This document shows positions 23,943 to 35,380 of a stretch of DNA of 64,000 bases, piece after piece. The DNA is taken from NCBI GenBank assembly GCA_000149265.1, contig CH003412.1, positions 4,589,822 through 4,653,821 on the forward strand, given 5' to 3'. Both the position numbers and the translations under genes were made by a program. Within the stretch, counting starts at the first letter, position 1. Every line of letters begins with the position of its first letter. Origin of the DNA: Ciona savignyi. Its lineage: Eukaryota > Chordata > Ascidiacea > Phlebobranchia > Cionidae. Below the pieces are notes generated by a model, which saw nothing but the letters and a program-made list of their open reading frames with translations, ran no database searches and had not been told where the DNA came from.

Positions 23943-26900
23943 ATGAGTAGAACATTTTTGTGGATGACAGTTAGAAACACCAGATTATTCAGCATTTCTT
24001 CAATACGTGGTGGTAGTGCTGCTATTATAGCAAAGCCAAATCCTGGAATCGCTGACAAAAAAGTAAACATTTTCATCGAAGGTTTGTTTTCTCTAATTAT
24101 GTTTTAAACCAACCGGTTAGTCTGGTGGTTAGGTGCGGCGCCTTTTAAGCAAAATGTTGCAGATGCGAAACTCCATCCTATCCTATCATAAAAAATCTTG
24201 GAATATGATATTCATCTTTTATTCCTTGATTGGAAAACTCAATAGGCGTTAAATAACACGCCGCCAAACCACAAGTTACCGAGATATTGCATTGAGGTGT
24301 ACCATCGAAAGTTCTTTCAATTTTTGTTTTACCCATTAAACCACTATGTTAAAGCAATGTCCACTAAACGAACTTCCGATTCATATACCCATTTCTACAT
24401 AAAATACGGCCATGGTGACGAGCTAACCAAGTGTTCATACCTTGTGCTGGTCAAATAAAGAAAAATACGAGTGTATATGATATTCTAACGAATTCAGATT
24501 CCAGGTTTGGATGCAAACACTGATGTAACGTTGCATGCACGAACCCGAGTCAACAAGAAATGTTTCTACGAAAGTTATTCTCATTACAAAGTACCAGCGT
24601 CAGGTTAGTGACAAGCTTGGTGGATTCAAATGACTTACACACCACGGGGAATAATAGCATCATAAGCATGGGGTTTGTTTCTTTTTATTATGATAGAATA
24701 GAATCATCTTTTGTCTCCGAGAAAAAAACTCAAGGGGCGCTATCACGAGTGCAATTGTCGGATTACCTCGTTATCAAGGTCCTATTGCAGTGTGTTAAAA
24801 TTATTTATAGTCCCTTCTTTTTTACCAAAGGAATTCTGGATTTGGAAAAACAACCTTCGATAGGTGGATCGTATATTGGAGTTGAACCTATGGGTTTTCT
24901 TTGGTCTATGGAAGGTAAAGCTGATAGAGAGGTAACTATAAGCTCTTTTAAAATTTAAAGAGAACGCGTATTGTGTTTCATTCTTTTTAACTTGTATGTT
25001 CTGTGTTATAGTTGTGTCATATTTTTTTTAAAATTTTCAGCAAAAGAGGTTTCCAAACAATGTAGACAATCAAGGTTGATATGTTGCAGTGGTGAGTTAG
25101 CATATACTGTTTAAAAAGCTGGCGAAGTTTCCAATGGACAAAAAATGTCGGCATCATTTATTTAGGGCAAACTATCACAGGAGGAATTCCCGACAGATCC
25201 GAGAATATAAACATACCTCATATCAGTCATAATGGTTCCATGACAACTGAACCCCTTACAACTGAACCCCTTACAACTGAACCCTTACAACTGAACCCTT
25301 TACAACTGAACCCCTAAAATTAAGCCCCTTACAACTGAAATCCTTTTAACTGAACCCCTTTAAACTGAACCCCTTTACAACTGAACCCATTTCAATTGAA
25401 CCTCTTTACAACTGAACCCCCTTTTCAGTTAAAAGCCTTCGGTTAAAAGGGGTTCAGTTGTAAAGGGGTTCAGTTGTAGGGGCTCAGTTGTAAGGGGTTC
25501 AGTTGACTGGTCACCAGTCATAATACTTTGGCAGTTTTTCAGATATCAAATATGCTAAACCAAGAGATTCATACCATGTGGTATGTTTTAGTTTGCTTTT
25601 TAAAACGTGGAATTTAAAGTCGAACCTAAATTTATCGAAGTTTGACAATTGAAAAAAAATCACCTAAAAAGAAGACGTGTTAGTTTTCACAGAACAATGT
25701 GTGGCCTTTCACAGGATGGGTGAGAGATTTAAAACTGGTCCCTAGTTGGCGACATTGCCTAAAACAAGTGGATTAATGGGTTCTACCAAAATTAAAGGAT
25801 CCTACACACGAGGGAGTTTGACAATTGGCTGTGTGATAACTTTGCGTTTTTCCATTCACTGGAACTATAACCTTAATAAACTATCTTATCATAATTGTAA
25901 GCGCAATATAAATGGGTGAAATAATGTAAACTTCTAGGTTAAAGGAAAATGAAGCATTTCTGTTAAAGACAAATTAATTGTGTTTTTTTTTCTAGGAAGA
26001 CATTGTTCGGTTGATCCACAAAGATGTAACAGTTCCACAAAACATTGATTTAAAAGTTTACGTCGGTCTCTGGGATAGAGAACCACGCAATAAATTGGTT
26101 GCTGAAACTACGATTCAACGAATGTATATGGCTCCAGGTGTAAAAAGGATCGATGTCCGTGAAAACGGGTTGGTAGCCACTTTGTTTCTGCCCAAAGGAA
26201 AGAAACCTTTTCCTGGTAAGTTAGTTGGTGGAGAAAGGGCAAAAAGGGTGGGGGGTGGAAACTTATCATTCCTTTAATTTTAGTAGAATCCATAAATTCG
26301 ATAATTTCAGTGCCCGACCCAAAATAACAATTGTCTAGCGACCTGCGTCTGGTTTCGTTCCTTCCACATTTTTACTGAAAGACATAGCGCTAACCCATAT
26401 CTATATACTCAGGGGTCATTACATTATTTGGGGGCTATCCGGGATTAATTGAGTCGAAGGCGGCATTACTTGCTTCAAACGGGTTTGCTGCTCTTGGCCT
26501 AGCTTACTACGGTACTGAAGATTTGCCAAAAAAGCTCACTCACACTTTGGACCTGGAGTATTTTAAAAATGCAGTTAAATTCATGACGTCCCATGAATAT
26601 GTGTCAGGTTCTGTTGGAATAGTAGCAATATGCAGAGGGGGGTCGATTGCTCTTGCGATGGCAGCTTGTTTAAAAGATATCAGATGTGTTGTTGCAGTAA
26701 ACAATGGTTTGCTAAACTTTATGAGTGATATAAAATATAAAAATGAATTATGGCCGGCCTTTCCTTTGAACCTAGTACCACAAAAAAACTTGGAATTAAG
26801 AAAATATTTTAAGATACCGCCAGGTGAAAAAATTGAAAACAATCCTTCATTTTTTCCTTTTCATGCAAGAAAAGACATTTCCTATCTTTTTATCGGCGGA

Positions 26901-27173
26901 ATGGATGACAGGTGTATGCCGAATGAGATGTATTTGACAGAAATTCAAAGGTTATTGGAAAAAGCTGCACACCAAGATTATGTAATAACTCGTTATCCAA
27001 AGGTCGGCCACTTGCTAGAATACCCCTATGCAGTACACACTTCACACAGCTTTCAACATGGGCATCCCTTTAACTTTACTCTTGCATGGGGCGGACACAA
27101 GGTGGAACACTGCAAGGCCCAAGAAGAATCGTGGATAAAGCAACTTGAGTTTTTAAGATCTAGACTCTGTTAA
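23943..27173 (+). CDS. BAAT / acyl-CoA thioesterase family enzyme with Cys nucleophile
   Basis: Exons 23943-24081, 24505-24603, 24831-24931, 25996-26215, 26413-27173; 439 residues, in the range of BAAT (418) and ACOT2 (483). Residues ~30-180 match the BAAT/ACOT N-terminal beta-sandwich (GGSYIGVEPMGFLWSM; AETTIQRMYMAPGVKRIDVRE). The rest is the alpha/beta-hydrolase domain: FGGYPGLIESKAALLASNGF, nucleophile elbow GIVAICRGG with Cys260, acid GGMDDRC (Asp351 or Asp352), and His386 in YPKVGHLLEYPY. In the known family, Cys at the elbow is typical of bile-acid-CoA:amino-acid N-acyltransferase, and Ser of the thioesterases. The first ~25 residues (MSRTFLWMTVRNTRLFS...) are basic and lack acidic residues, so mitochondrial import is plausible. 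The C-terminus (RSRLC) is not a PTS1. Substrate is unknown: this may be an N-acyltransferase or a thioesterase. Introns 2, 3 and 4 hold decayed SINEs or repeats. Confidence 0.88.
24108..24400. mobile_element. Two decayed SINE pieces in opposite orientation
   Basis: 24108-24188 is a forward tRNA head (CCAACCGGTTAGTCTGGTGG) joined to a TATCC tail; 24196-24400 is an old reverse copy. In intron 1 of the BAAT/ACOT gene. Confidence 0.6.
25238..25505. repeat. Inverted minisatellite (AACTGAACCCCTTAC)n / complement
   Basis: About ten units of a ~15-bp repeat read AACTGAACCCCTTAC from 25238 to ~25425. The complement GTAAAGGGGTTCAGTT is repeated from ~25440 to 25505. The whole could fold into one long hairpin. 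It lies in the intron of the BAAT/ACOT gene. Confidence 0.85.
25717..25897 (+). mobile_element. SINE, decayed
   Basis: GGATTAATGGGTTCTACC and CACGAGGGAGTTTGACAATTGGC remain. Confidence 0.55.
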
Positions 27174-27517
27174 ATTTTAAAGTAGACACATTTTGATTTT
27201 GCCCGTTTTTGAACTGCTGCCCGAAATTGTTTAAAATGCGATTTTAACTTAAAATAAGTCACGTAATCAGATTAAATTTTTGGAAGGATATATTTACAAG
27301 TTGCGTTTTTTTTGTTCGATAGCCACATAATTTCTAAAGCCAAGATCGCCAAGCCTTATAAATTGTTTATTAGTAAGTTCCCAAATGAAATTCAGTTTAT
27401 CCCACACAAATCATGGATATCAAGTGTTGTTGTTATTCAGTTTTTCCCCATGTAAGCGCATTCTTCCCGTAAATTGTATTGAATTGCGGTGGCTGAACCG
27501 AATGTATAAATATAACT

Positions 27518-27925
27518 AGAGAGTGTCAATCACATGTTTTAAAACCACTATTTGTAAAACAGATTTTGTATGACATATATATATATATGCGAGCAGGGTC
27601 CCTAACCACAATTTGTATTTTATACACCGGGTTAGTATAGTTTGTTTCTGCAAGCATAAACGCATGGGTCCCTGAGGTAACAATCCGATCTTGTTATTAA
27701 TGTTCATTACACAATATATGTTATTGTCAGATATGTGCACGTCAGACCCATGTTATGTTACATTACTGACAGTTTTAACCGGACTGTCATAGTTTTGTTT
27801 CTGCAAGCATAAACGCATGGGTCCCATAGTTATTAAACCAAACTTCTTTTCCATGTGTAGTTAAAAAAAAGAATAAGCGTGTTAGATTTACAAACATTCT
27901 TTTTTAAATGTTTTAAATTTAAGTC
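27518..27925. repeat. CTAGAGAGTG inverted-repeat element, copy 1
   Basis: Begins CTAGAGAGTGTCAATCACATG and contains GCATAAACGCATGGGTCCC twice. Matches the two arms near 31.7-36.3 kb. Confidence 0.6.
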
Positions 27926-28286
27926 TCTTGTCAAGCGCTTTGGTAAAAGAGGGCAAATTCCCCAAAACAACCCGATTGAGTTTTTCTTTATTTCGGGGAA
28001 TTCCCCTGGGTTTAGTACATACATTTCTGTTTAACATATCTAAGTTATGTTATCTAAGTTAGATGTTTGTTAGATAATCTAACAAACAGTTTTAATCTGC
28101 TTTGGCGACTCCTTGTTGGAGATATCGGAGCGATATAGCATGCCTGTTACAATCATGGTTTAAAAACAAATCATAATTTTTAGGATATTTCCCACTGATA
28201 TACCACTTAAAAAAATTACAAAAAATTACCCAGGGAAATACCCTAAAAATAAGATTTTGTTTTCAAATCATGATTGTGACAGGCAT

Positions 28287-28793
28287 GGGTTGTGGCACCG
28301 ACATCTACCAGAAGGGGTAATGGAATTACAATGAAACTTCGTTATTTGTTAGACACCATGGTCTAGATATGCAGAAACCAAAATTTTGGGTAATATACCT
28401 AGGGGAATTCCCGTGGGAGGTAAAAAAAAACGGATCGGAATGTTTTTAAATTAGCTTTTTTGGGCATACCGCTTGAACGGCCAAAATGTAAGTCCTTATT
28501 CGCCTTTGTAAATTTGAGCAAAAAGAAATAATTACATAGGCTAATGCCCTTACAGTTTACCAAATCAAATTGAAATTGGAGTAGCCGTTCAAGCGCTATT
28601 CCCAAAAAAGCTAATTTTGTTTAAAAAAATACCGTTTTGATTTTTCACCTCTCAGGGGAATTCCCCTAGGTATATTCCGCAAAATTTTGGTTAGTGCACA
28701 TCTAGACCATGTAATCTAACAAATGACAAAGTTTTATTGCGATTCCATAACTTATTCTGGTAGATGTCGTTGCCACAAGCCATGCCTGTCAAG
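28287..28793. repeat. Large fold-back: ~210-bp inverted arms with ~80-bp loop
   Basis: 28287-28490 and 28572-28793 are reverse complements over nearly their whole length (for example CATGGTCTAGATATGCAGAA against the inverted CATGGTCTAGATGTGCACTA; TTAGCTTTTTTGGG against its inverse). A second, shorter inverted pair (28140-28160 and 28264-28287) lies just outside. No coding frame. Confidence 0.75.
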
Positions 28794-28919
28794 CGTTTGA
28801 CGAAAAAAAAACGAAAAAAAACGGACAAAAACAATATGTGTCCCATTTTCCCAAATGGGACCCATAAATAATGCAAAACAATAAATAATGAACACAAATA
28901 ATAAATATTTTTTTAAATT

Positions 28920-29661
28920 TATGTTTATCCCCGTGAATGGGAAAACCAAGGTGGTTAACACACGGGCAATCGTCAGATCACCTCGCGCCCACCGTCGGGT
29001 TACCGGAGCTATTGCAGTGTGTTGCGTGTAATAGAGGAGGCGTTCAACTAATTATTTTCCCTATCTCTCCAATGCAAACTGACCTCACAAAAACGACTGT
29101 CACTCAAAATCCTGACATAGGAAGTCTTAGATTTTTTCACAATTTAAAATTGAAGCTTGGATCTGCAACCTAAACTCAAAACCCTACAAAATTTTGTTTA
29201 AAAATTTTGAGCCCATACCCCTTCGTACATCGGCAACTTTTTTCCAACAAAACAGCTAGCAGATGCACATTCAACACCTTTATTTTACAAAGCACTGCTC
29301 CACGATTACAAAACTTTACAGCTAAACGAGAACACCGGCGCGCAGCCTAGCACATGCTGCTTTCAGCCAAACAAACATTGGGGAATCACCACCATTGTTA
29401 CTCAGCAAAACACTCGTTTAAAAACAATGACTCATGGAGGGTACCACTCGTCACATCCGCCCGTTCATAGAGGTCTTAATTGGTTATACGCCATCTAGAC
29501 ATGTTTCTTCAATTTGGTAGAACCCATTAATCCGCTGGGTTCAGGCAATATCCGTAAAGTGCCTTGCCCAAGGACACAACCGACTAGCTTGCGACCAGTT
29601 TCGCACCTGCAACCTTTCGATTGAAAGGCGACGCACTTAACCGCTAGACCACCGGGCCGGA
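28920..29661 (-). mobile_element. Full-length SINE split by a MITE
   Basis: 28920-29035 and 29500-29661 are the two halves, interrupted by 29036-29495. Head CTAGACCACCGGGCCGG. Confidence 0.88.
29036..29495. mobile_element. MITE inserted in a SINE, copy A (460 bp)
   Basis: Starts GGAGGCGTTCAACTAATTA and ends TAATTGGTTATACGCCATC, imperfect inverted ends, between 4-bp duplications TAGA (29032-29035, 29496-29499). The flanking SINE halves (28920-29035 and 29500-29661) join perfectly across it. Confidence 0.88.
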
Positions 29662-30188
29662 CATATATATCAATATCAATTAAATACCTGAATAGCAATC
29701 CGTTTACTACAGAACGTGCTTATCATGCCTTTTTAACTACACATTACTTCAAAAACGCGTAAATTAGACTAAACATTTTCAATAAATTTATAGGGATTTG
29801 CCTTAAAGGGGTAAAGCTAGGTATGTGACGTACGCTTCTTTTAGTTATTATTCTTTTTCTCTATCTATTTTTAGTTTGAGTTTCTAGCTCTCTCATACGC
29901 GGAACAATGGTGTTTTTTATAATTACGAATGTATATTTACTTTTGGGGAAATTCTCGGTGTAAAATGGGTTGTTTAATTTATAGTTATGTTTTTTGATTA
30001 AAATTATAAATACAATTTCAGAGTATTCTCTCAAATAGAATACATCGCAAGCTTTTAATGCAAAATCCCGTTCATCCATTTGGACGTTGAGAGCAGACAT
30101 AGAAGGCCCCTGAGGAGCATAATGTTTCGCCACGAACAGTTGTACCTTTTCCAAATGGTCCCTAGTTAATTTCTAGAAACCGCAACGT

Positions 30189-30563
30189 GTCCGGACTTTT
30201 AGCTGCACAATGCATTTCTTTTCGCTTTCAAACAACCTTAATTTGCTGTAAAACATAAATTATACGTGACACATGTGGTAAAAACCAGTTTGATACATCA
30301 TGTTTCGCACCATTTAAATGTATTCGGAAATAATCATTTTACCTTTTTAGAAGGTTTAGTGGTTTTTATTATGACATTGTTGTTATGAATTATTACGACA
30401 CAATATGACAATTAAATCGATTTGTATACATTTCTTAATTTAGTTAAATATGATACAAGCACGAATTTTGTAATATACTGCCGACAAAACCATTGATAAG
30501 GCCGCTGTTTTTTGTTTGTTTTTATGTGTTCGATCGGCTTGCAGTACGTCAAAGCGACAGCCG
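30189..30563 (+). repeat. Dispersed ~373-bp repeat, copy 2
   Basis: Partner of 22667-23041, same orientation. Flanks are unrelated, so the borders mark the element ends. Confidence 0.8.
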
Positions 30564-30743
30564 AGGAGTTATGGGTTAAACTTGCCAAAAGTTACCCAGT
30601 TATATATTAATCAAGAAACTTATAACTTGTCCCACTGATAAGCATGTCGCCAAATGTTGCATGATTTAAATAAATCAATGTATGAAACTAAAACAGTATA
30701 ACAACGTTTCCATCTTATTTAACAAACTGTAAACACTCAACTC

Positions 30744-31037
30744 GGCCCGTTGGTCTAACGGTTAAGTGCGTCGCCTTTCAATCGAAAGGTTGTAGGTGCG
30801 AAACTGGTCTCTAGCTAGTCGGTTGTGTCCTTGGACAAGGCACTTTACGGACAATGCCTGAACCCAGCGGATTAATGGGTTCGACCAAATTGAAGGAACG
30901 TGTCTATCATACACAACACACCGCAATAGCTCCGGTAACCCGACAATGGGCGCGAGGTGATCTGACGATTGCCCGTGTGTTACCCCCCTTGGTTTTCCCA
31001 TTCAGGGGGATAAAGATGAATATCCTATCCTATCCTA
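30744..31037 (+). mobile_element. tRNA-derived SINE, full length (reference copy)
   Basis: Best full copy of the family. Pol III A box TGGTCTAACGG (30751-30761) fits the consensus, and B box GGTGCGAAAC (30795-30804) has one mismatch. Then comes a central part TTGTGTCCTTGGACAAGGCA, a family-specific body, and a tail of TATCC repeats in place of poly(A). The central motif resembles core domains shared by many invertebrate SINEs (from memory). Confidence 0.88.
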
Positions 31038-31113
31038 ACTGAATGTGGACATGAGCTAATCTGGGGTTATAAAAACACCAACGTTTTTATCAAACCTTAC
31101 GTAAATACTAGAG

Positions 31114-31675
31114 CAGTGGTTCCCAACCTGGGGGTCGCGACCCCCAAAGGGGTCGCAAAGCATGTTAAAGGGGGTCGCGAAGCTGTTGCTAATGTAAAAA
31201 CAAAGGTAAATGTCAATAGGACTGGGTGCACCGGTACGCTCGTAGTATGTGCTATCTTGTGCATAATTTTTCATTGAGACATTTCATTCGTATTGCTTTG
31301 TAGCACAATATTATTGCGTCAGTATGCGTCCACTGTGATGTCATATCGTCCACTGTGATGACATAAACTATGACCACTTGACTGTAAACGTGCAATAGCT
31401 GCAAATTGGAACTCTATTAAGGAAGTAGCTTAGTATATTATACAACAGAAATCAGTCAAGACTTGGAATTGGTAAAGATAGTTAATGGGAGCATCATATA
31501 CGTTTAGCTGCAGACCTACAAGGTCAACGATCGCACTGATTTGTTAATAAATGCAAGTAAAACATTTTTGTGCTTACTTTCTAATTTTGCAATTAGGATA
31601 GAATATAAGTATGGGTCACGGAATCTTCGAACATTTTTAAGAGAGTCACCAAGACAAAAAGGTTGGGAACCACTG
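31114..31675. mobile_element. hAT-type MITE, 562 bp
   Basis: Ends CAGTGGTTCCCAACC and GGTTGGGAACCACTG, with 8-bp duplications TACTAGAG (31106-31113, 31676-31683). It inserted at the edge of the older CTAGAGAGTG inverted-repeat element. Confidence 0.92.
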
Positions 31676-31833
31676 TACTAGAGAGTGCCAACCACGTGTT
31701 TAACCGTCACTATTTGTAAAACACACTTCGTATGCTATATATTCATGCGAGCAGGGTCCATAACCACAATTTTTATTTTATCCATGAGGTAACAATTCGA
31801 TCTTGTTTTTAATGGTAATAACACAATATATAT

Positions 31834-32230
31834 TGTTACCGTCATTTTGGAGCTCAATCCATGTACTTATAATTCCCGATTTCTATGTGCCCAATGAAGC
31901 GCCACGGCGTCGCTGCCGATTTGTAAGGTCATTGTAATTTCGGGCTTTTCTGTTTTTACTGCGTGGAAGCAGGTTGATTAATTGAGCTGTTCTGGATCGC
32001 ACGAAAGCAAACCCAGAAATTGTGTTTCTGTTTCTATGTGTATCTGTTTATCTATGTATCTATGCTGCCCATTTTGTCTGTGTTAGTGCAATTAAAAGAC
32101 ATCACAGAAGGGTGGTTTGTTGCGAACATAAAGGATAGAGCAATCACTGGTCAAGTGCGTGGAGCAGCTCAAATTCGCCAACACAGGGTTGGTAACGTAG
32201 GGTAGGGCTTCGCCCCTGTTGAATCCTACA
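31834..32230 (+). repeat. 5' LTR (397 bp)
   Basis: Matches 35381-35777 over its full length with three substitutions. TG...CA ends. Confidence 0.92.
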
Positions 32231-32868
32231 TTGATTTCTGGCGTTTCTATCACTGATTCAGTGATTTCTGTTTTTTCGTCAAGTTATTTCTAGATTGTAC
32301 GTTTGAGGTACAATTGATTTCTGGTCTCTTCGTAAGGTTATTTCTACATTGTACGGTTATAGTACAATTGCTTTGTAGATTGTACATTTAAGATACAATC
32401 GATTTCTGTATTTCGAGAAAGTGATTTCTTTACTTTGAGAAATTATTTCTGGATTTCAAGAAAGTTATTGCTGGCTTTCGAGAAATTGATTTCTGTTTTT
32501 CGTGAAATTATTTCTGGATTGTACGTTTAAGAGTACAATTATCTCTTGATTTTCGTGGTTTCTGGTACACTGATTTAGTGGTTTCTGGTTGTGTACGTTT
32601 AAGGTACAATTGATTTCTGAAAGCACGTTTAAGGTACAATTTATATCTGGTAGTGTACGTTTCGAGTACAATTGATTCCTCGGTGTATGTGAATGTACGT
32701 TTAAGGTACAATTTATATCTGGTATATAAAGGTACCATTGATTTCCGGCTTCTGAGAAATTATTTCGGGTGTTTCGTAAAATTGATTCCTGGTTTGTATA
32801 TCACAAATTAAGTGATTTCTTTACTTTGTGGGTTCGTGTCGTGGATATCAGGAGCTTGAATCACAGAT
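32231..32868 (+). repeat. Hairpin-array leader of the LTR element
   Basis: About eight copies of a short palindromic unit of the form (ATT)GTAC-GTTTAAG-GTAC(AAT), at about 32297, 32350, 32376, 32517, 32592, 32621, 32654 and 32690, separated by variants of GATTTCTGG/TTATTTCTGG. In RNA each unit would fold as a 7-bp stem with a small loop. It lies between the 5' LTR and the gag-like frame. Confidence 0.75.
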
Positions 32869-32886
32869 TTGTCTCTTTATTTCAAG

Positions 32887-33787
32887 ATGGCAACCGCTTT
32901 CAACGCGGCCCTGGTAGATTCTTTAATTTACGTCGCTCCTAGTGCAGCAGAACTGGAATTTCTGCGCAGAGTTGCACTAAGCACACTAACCAGGCTGGAA
33001 AATAAGCTGCAGAAGTTGATATCGGAAGAAGCTTCTCAGAAGGAAGTGTCTAAGGTAAAGGATCGTTATGACGATGCCTGCGACGAGTGCTTACGGATTT
33101 GCGGCAAATACGTCTCTACTGTGTTGACTAAAGGCGCTCGTACTGACTCAGAAGCAAGAGTGAAGATCATTATTCAAAGGAAACAAAACTCAAATATAGA
33201 TTATAGGCAGTTTGTACAAAAGTGCGCTGCGGCCCGGTCTGCGGATGTTGTCAGTAGGTCCAAGGCATCTTCTAGTCGGCGAAGTTCTGCTCGCCTACAA
33301 GTACAACTGCTGGAATTGGAAGCCATACAAATCGAAAAAGAGACCGAAATCCAACGAAAGGAGCATGAGGCCGAGCTTCAACGAAAGAGGTTTGAAAAAG
33401 AGGCTGAGATTCAACGAGGAACTCCAACGAAAGATTTTGGAGCTTGACCTGCAGGTTGCAAGAGCGAAGGCGAAAGCAAAGGCATACAAAGCTTCACTTT
33501 TGACAAAGAGTAGAAGTAAACCTTCCAATTCTTTAGGCGCTTTGTCGAAAGCCGAGGAGAGACATCAGAACACTGTTTCAAACAAAATACAGTTATTTAC
33601 CTGGGATCAAAGGAACAGGGCTGGTGCTGCTGCTGACCCAATACCCGTAGTTCCAGTGGCATACAATCTGCCCAATATGAACTTTTCACCCTTTATTTCC
33701 AACCCAGTGCCCTTTGGAAGGACCTCTTCCGACTATGGCGTTAATCAAGGGTTTGGCAAAGTAACCGCGCCCCTCCAGAAGTCCTAA
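32887..33787 (+). pseudogene. gag-like coiled-coil frame of the LTR element, frame broken
   Basis: An open frame from the ATG at 32887 to a stop at 33445-33447 gives an alpha-helical protein with a strongly charged Glu/Lys/Arg coiled coil in its second half. The coiled-coil pattern continues in the +1 frame (about 33410 to 33787), so an indel near 33410 has split the frame. The style matches BEL/Pao gag N-termini. No zinc knuckle is seen before the break into pol remnants. Confidence 0.65.
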
Positions 33788-33864
33788 ATATTGATACAAA
33801 ACATGATAAAAGGAACTTAAAGATATCTGAATGTGAGCTGTCTATAGAGGATGGACAAGCAATT

Positions 33865-35041
33865 ATGATGGAAGAAACGGCAACCAAAGTTGGCAAACAT
33901 CATCAGATTGGACTACCTTGGAGGCTACCTCGAGTTACACTTCCGAACAACCGTTTGATGGCACTTAAGCGACTCAAGTCACCAAAGAGGAGCTTAACAG
34001 GTATAAAGGACATGTTCCGTCAAGTATTGGTAGGTCCTAAGTACCGTGATGCCCTGCGCTTGCTCAGGTGGCCGGATGATGACATGGATACGGAACCAGT
34101 TGACCTTTGGATGAACGTGCACAGTTTTGAAGCAACTTCGTCGCCTAGTTGTTTACCTTTTTCTCGAAGGAAGGTGGTTCCGAAAAATGATACCGGGGCT
34201 CTGTTGCCAAGTAAAGTTCAAAAGGCTATACTGTGGTTCAAGGGGCCGGAATTTTTACGTCAACCCGAAGAGTGGCCAGCACGTCCAGTGGTGTCGCCAC
34301 TGTTGTCAGAAGATCACGCAAGGTTCAGGATGAAGAAGGGTATCGTGTCTTCCGTTACAGAAGCGACACCGGAAACCACCTTGCAGCTAATATTCAAATG
34401 GCATTCTACATTTTCCGTCCAAAAGCGTTCTGTGGCTTGGTTACTTCGGTATCGCAAGTACCTTCTTTGGAAATCGTGTCGACCTCGGATTCTCCACCCC
34501 TCAGAATTCCTGTGGACGAGATATTTATTCTATTCGGAACTTAAGGAGGCTCTACTCTCAATTATAAAGGTGGTTCACCTAGAAGGTTTTGCTGCCGAAA
34601 GAAAGCAGCTGCCCAATCATCAATCGTTGTTTACAACGATCACGCTACATTTGGTACCGCCGTTATTGGCTTCGCTGCGGAAATTACTAAAAGGAGCATT
34701 TGACGACTCTCTTTCACCGGACGAGGTTTTGAAGTCAGATGGATACAAACGATCATGGCGCGCGGTTCAGCTTTGTGCTGATAAGTTTTGGGAGAGATGG
34801 ACTAAGGATTATTTGCCTACAACTCCGACAGAAGTGGCCGCGACCCACGAGAAACTTTGCTGTGGGAGACGTTGTGTTGGTCGTGGACGAGCTGAAGAAG
34901 CGCGGCGTATGACCGAAGGGCGTAATTGAACATTGTACACAAGATAAAACTGGCCTTGTCAGCCGCGTACGTGTACGAACGATGATGTCCACTATGAAGC
35001 GAGATGTACGCAAGATGTGTCTGCTGGAAGCACATCCTTGA
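33865..35041 (+). pseudogene. Remnant of pol (RNase H / integrase end) of the LTR element
   Basis: Pieces in more than one frame: a linker with WFKGPEFLRQPEEWP, the segment BEL/Pao elements carry after RNase H, at about 34230; then WRAVQLCADKFWERWTKDYLP near 34760; and, in another frame, a short GDVVLVVDE-type tail ending at a stop near 35040. Protease, reverse transcriptase and most of the integrase core are missing. Described only; not translatable as one protein. Confidence 0.7.
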
Positions 35042-35380
35042 ACTGTTACCCAGTGTGCTCGTGGCCGCAAGGCTGTAAATTGTATGCTTCGTGTAACCAC
35101 TAGTTCTAGCCACGGATTTGGCTCCTGTGTTTTATTTTTCGTATACTTGCCACCTAAGTTGTAACTGAGACGATGTTCTGTTATTACCAATACTACATTC
35201 CTGTGTATTTATACGTAGACTGTGCCCATTGTTTATATACCTCTACGGTAGTTTGTAATTGCCTTTATTTTCGAACTTAAGTATGATGTAGTGCAAAAGT
35301 GTTTTTGGGTGATTGAAATGCCCGTTGATTTGTGTTGTAAAATTATTTCATTTAGTGTTTTCAATAATTTGGGGCCGGTA

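Noticed and set aside
25041-25071. Candidate extra exon of the BAAT/ACOT gene after TTTTCAG
   Set aside because: Its phase does not fit. Exon 24831-24931 joins 25996-26215 directly in frame and gives the expected family sequence.
25238-25505. CRISPR-like array
   Set aside because: No unique spacers, eukaryotic intron context, and the units are contiguous minisatellite repeats.
32887-34929. Host gene with coiled coil
   Set aside because: It lies wholly between two matching LTRs with target duplications, and the downstream fragments are of retroelement type.
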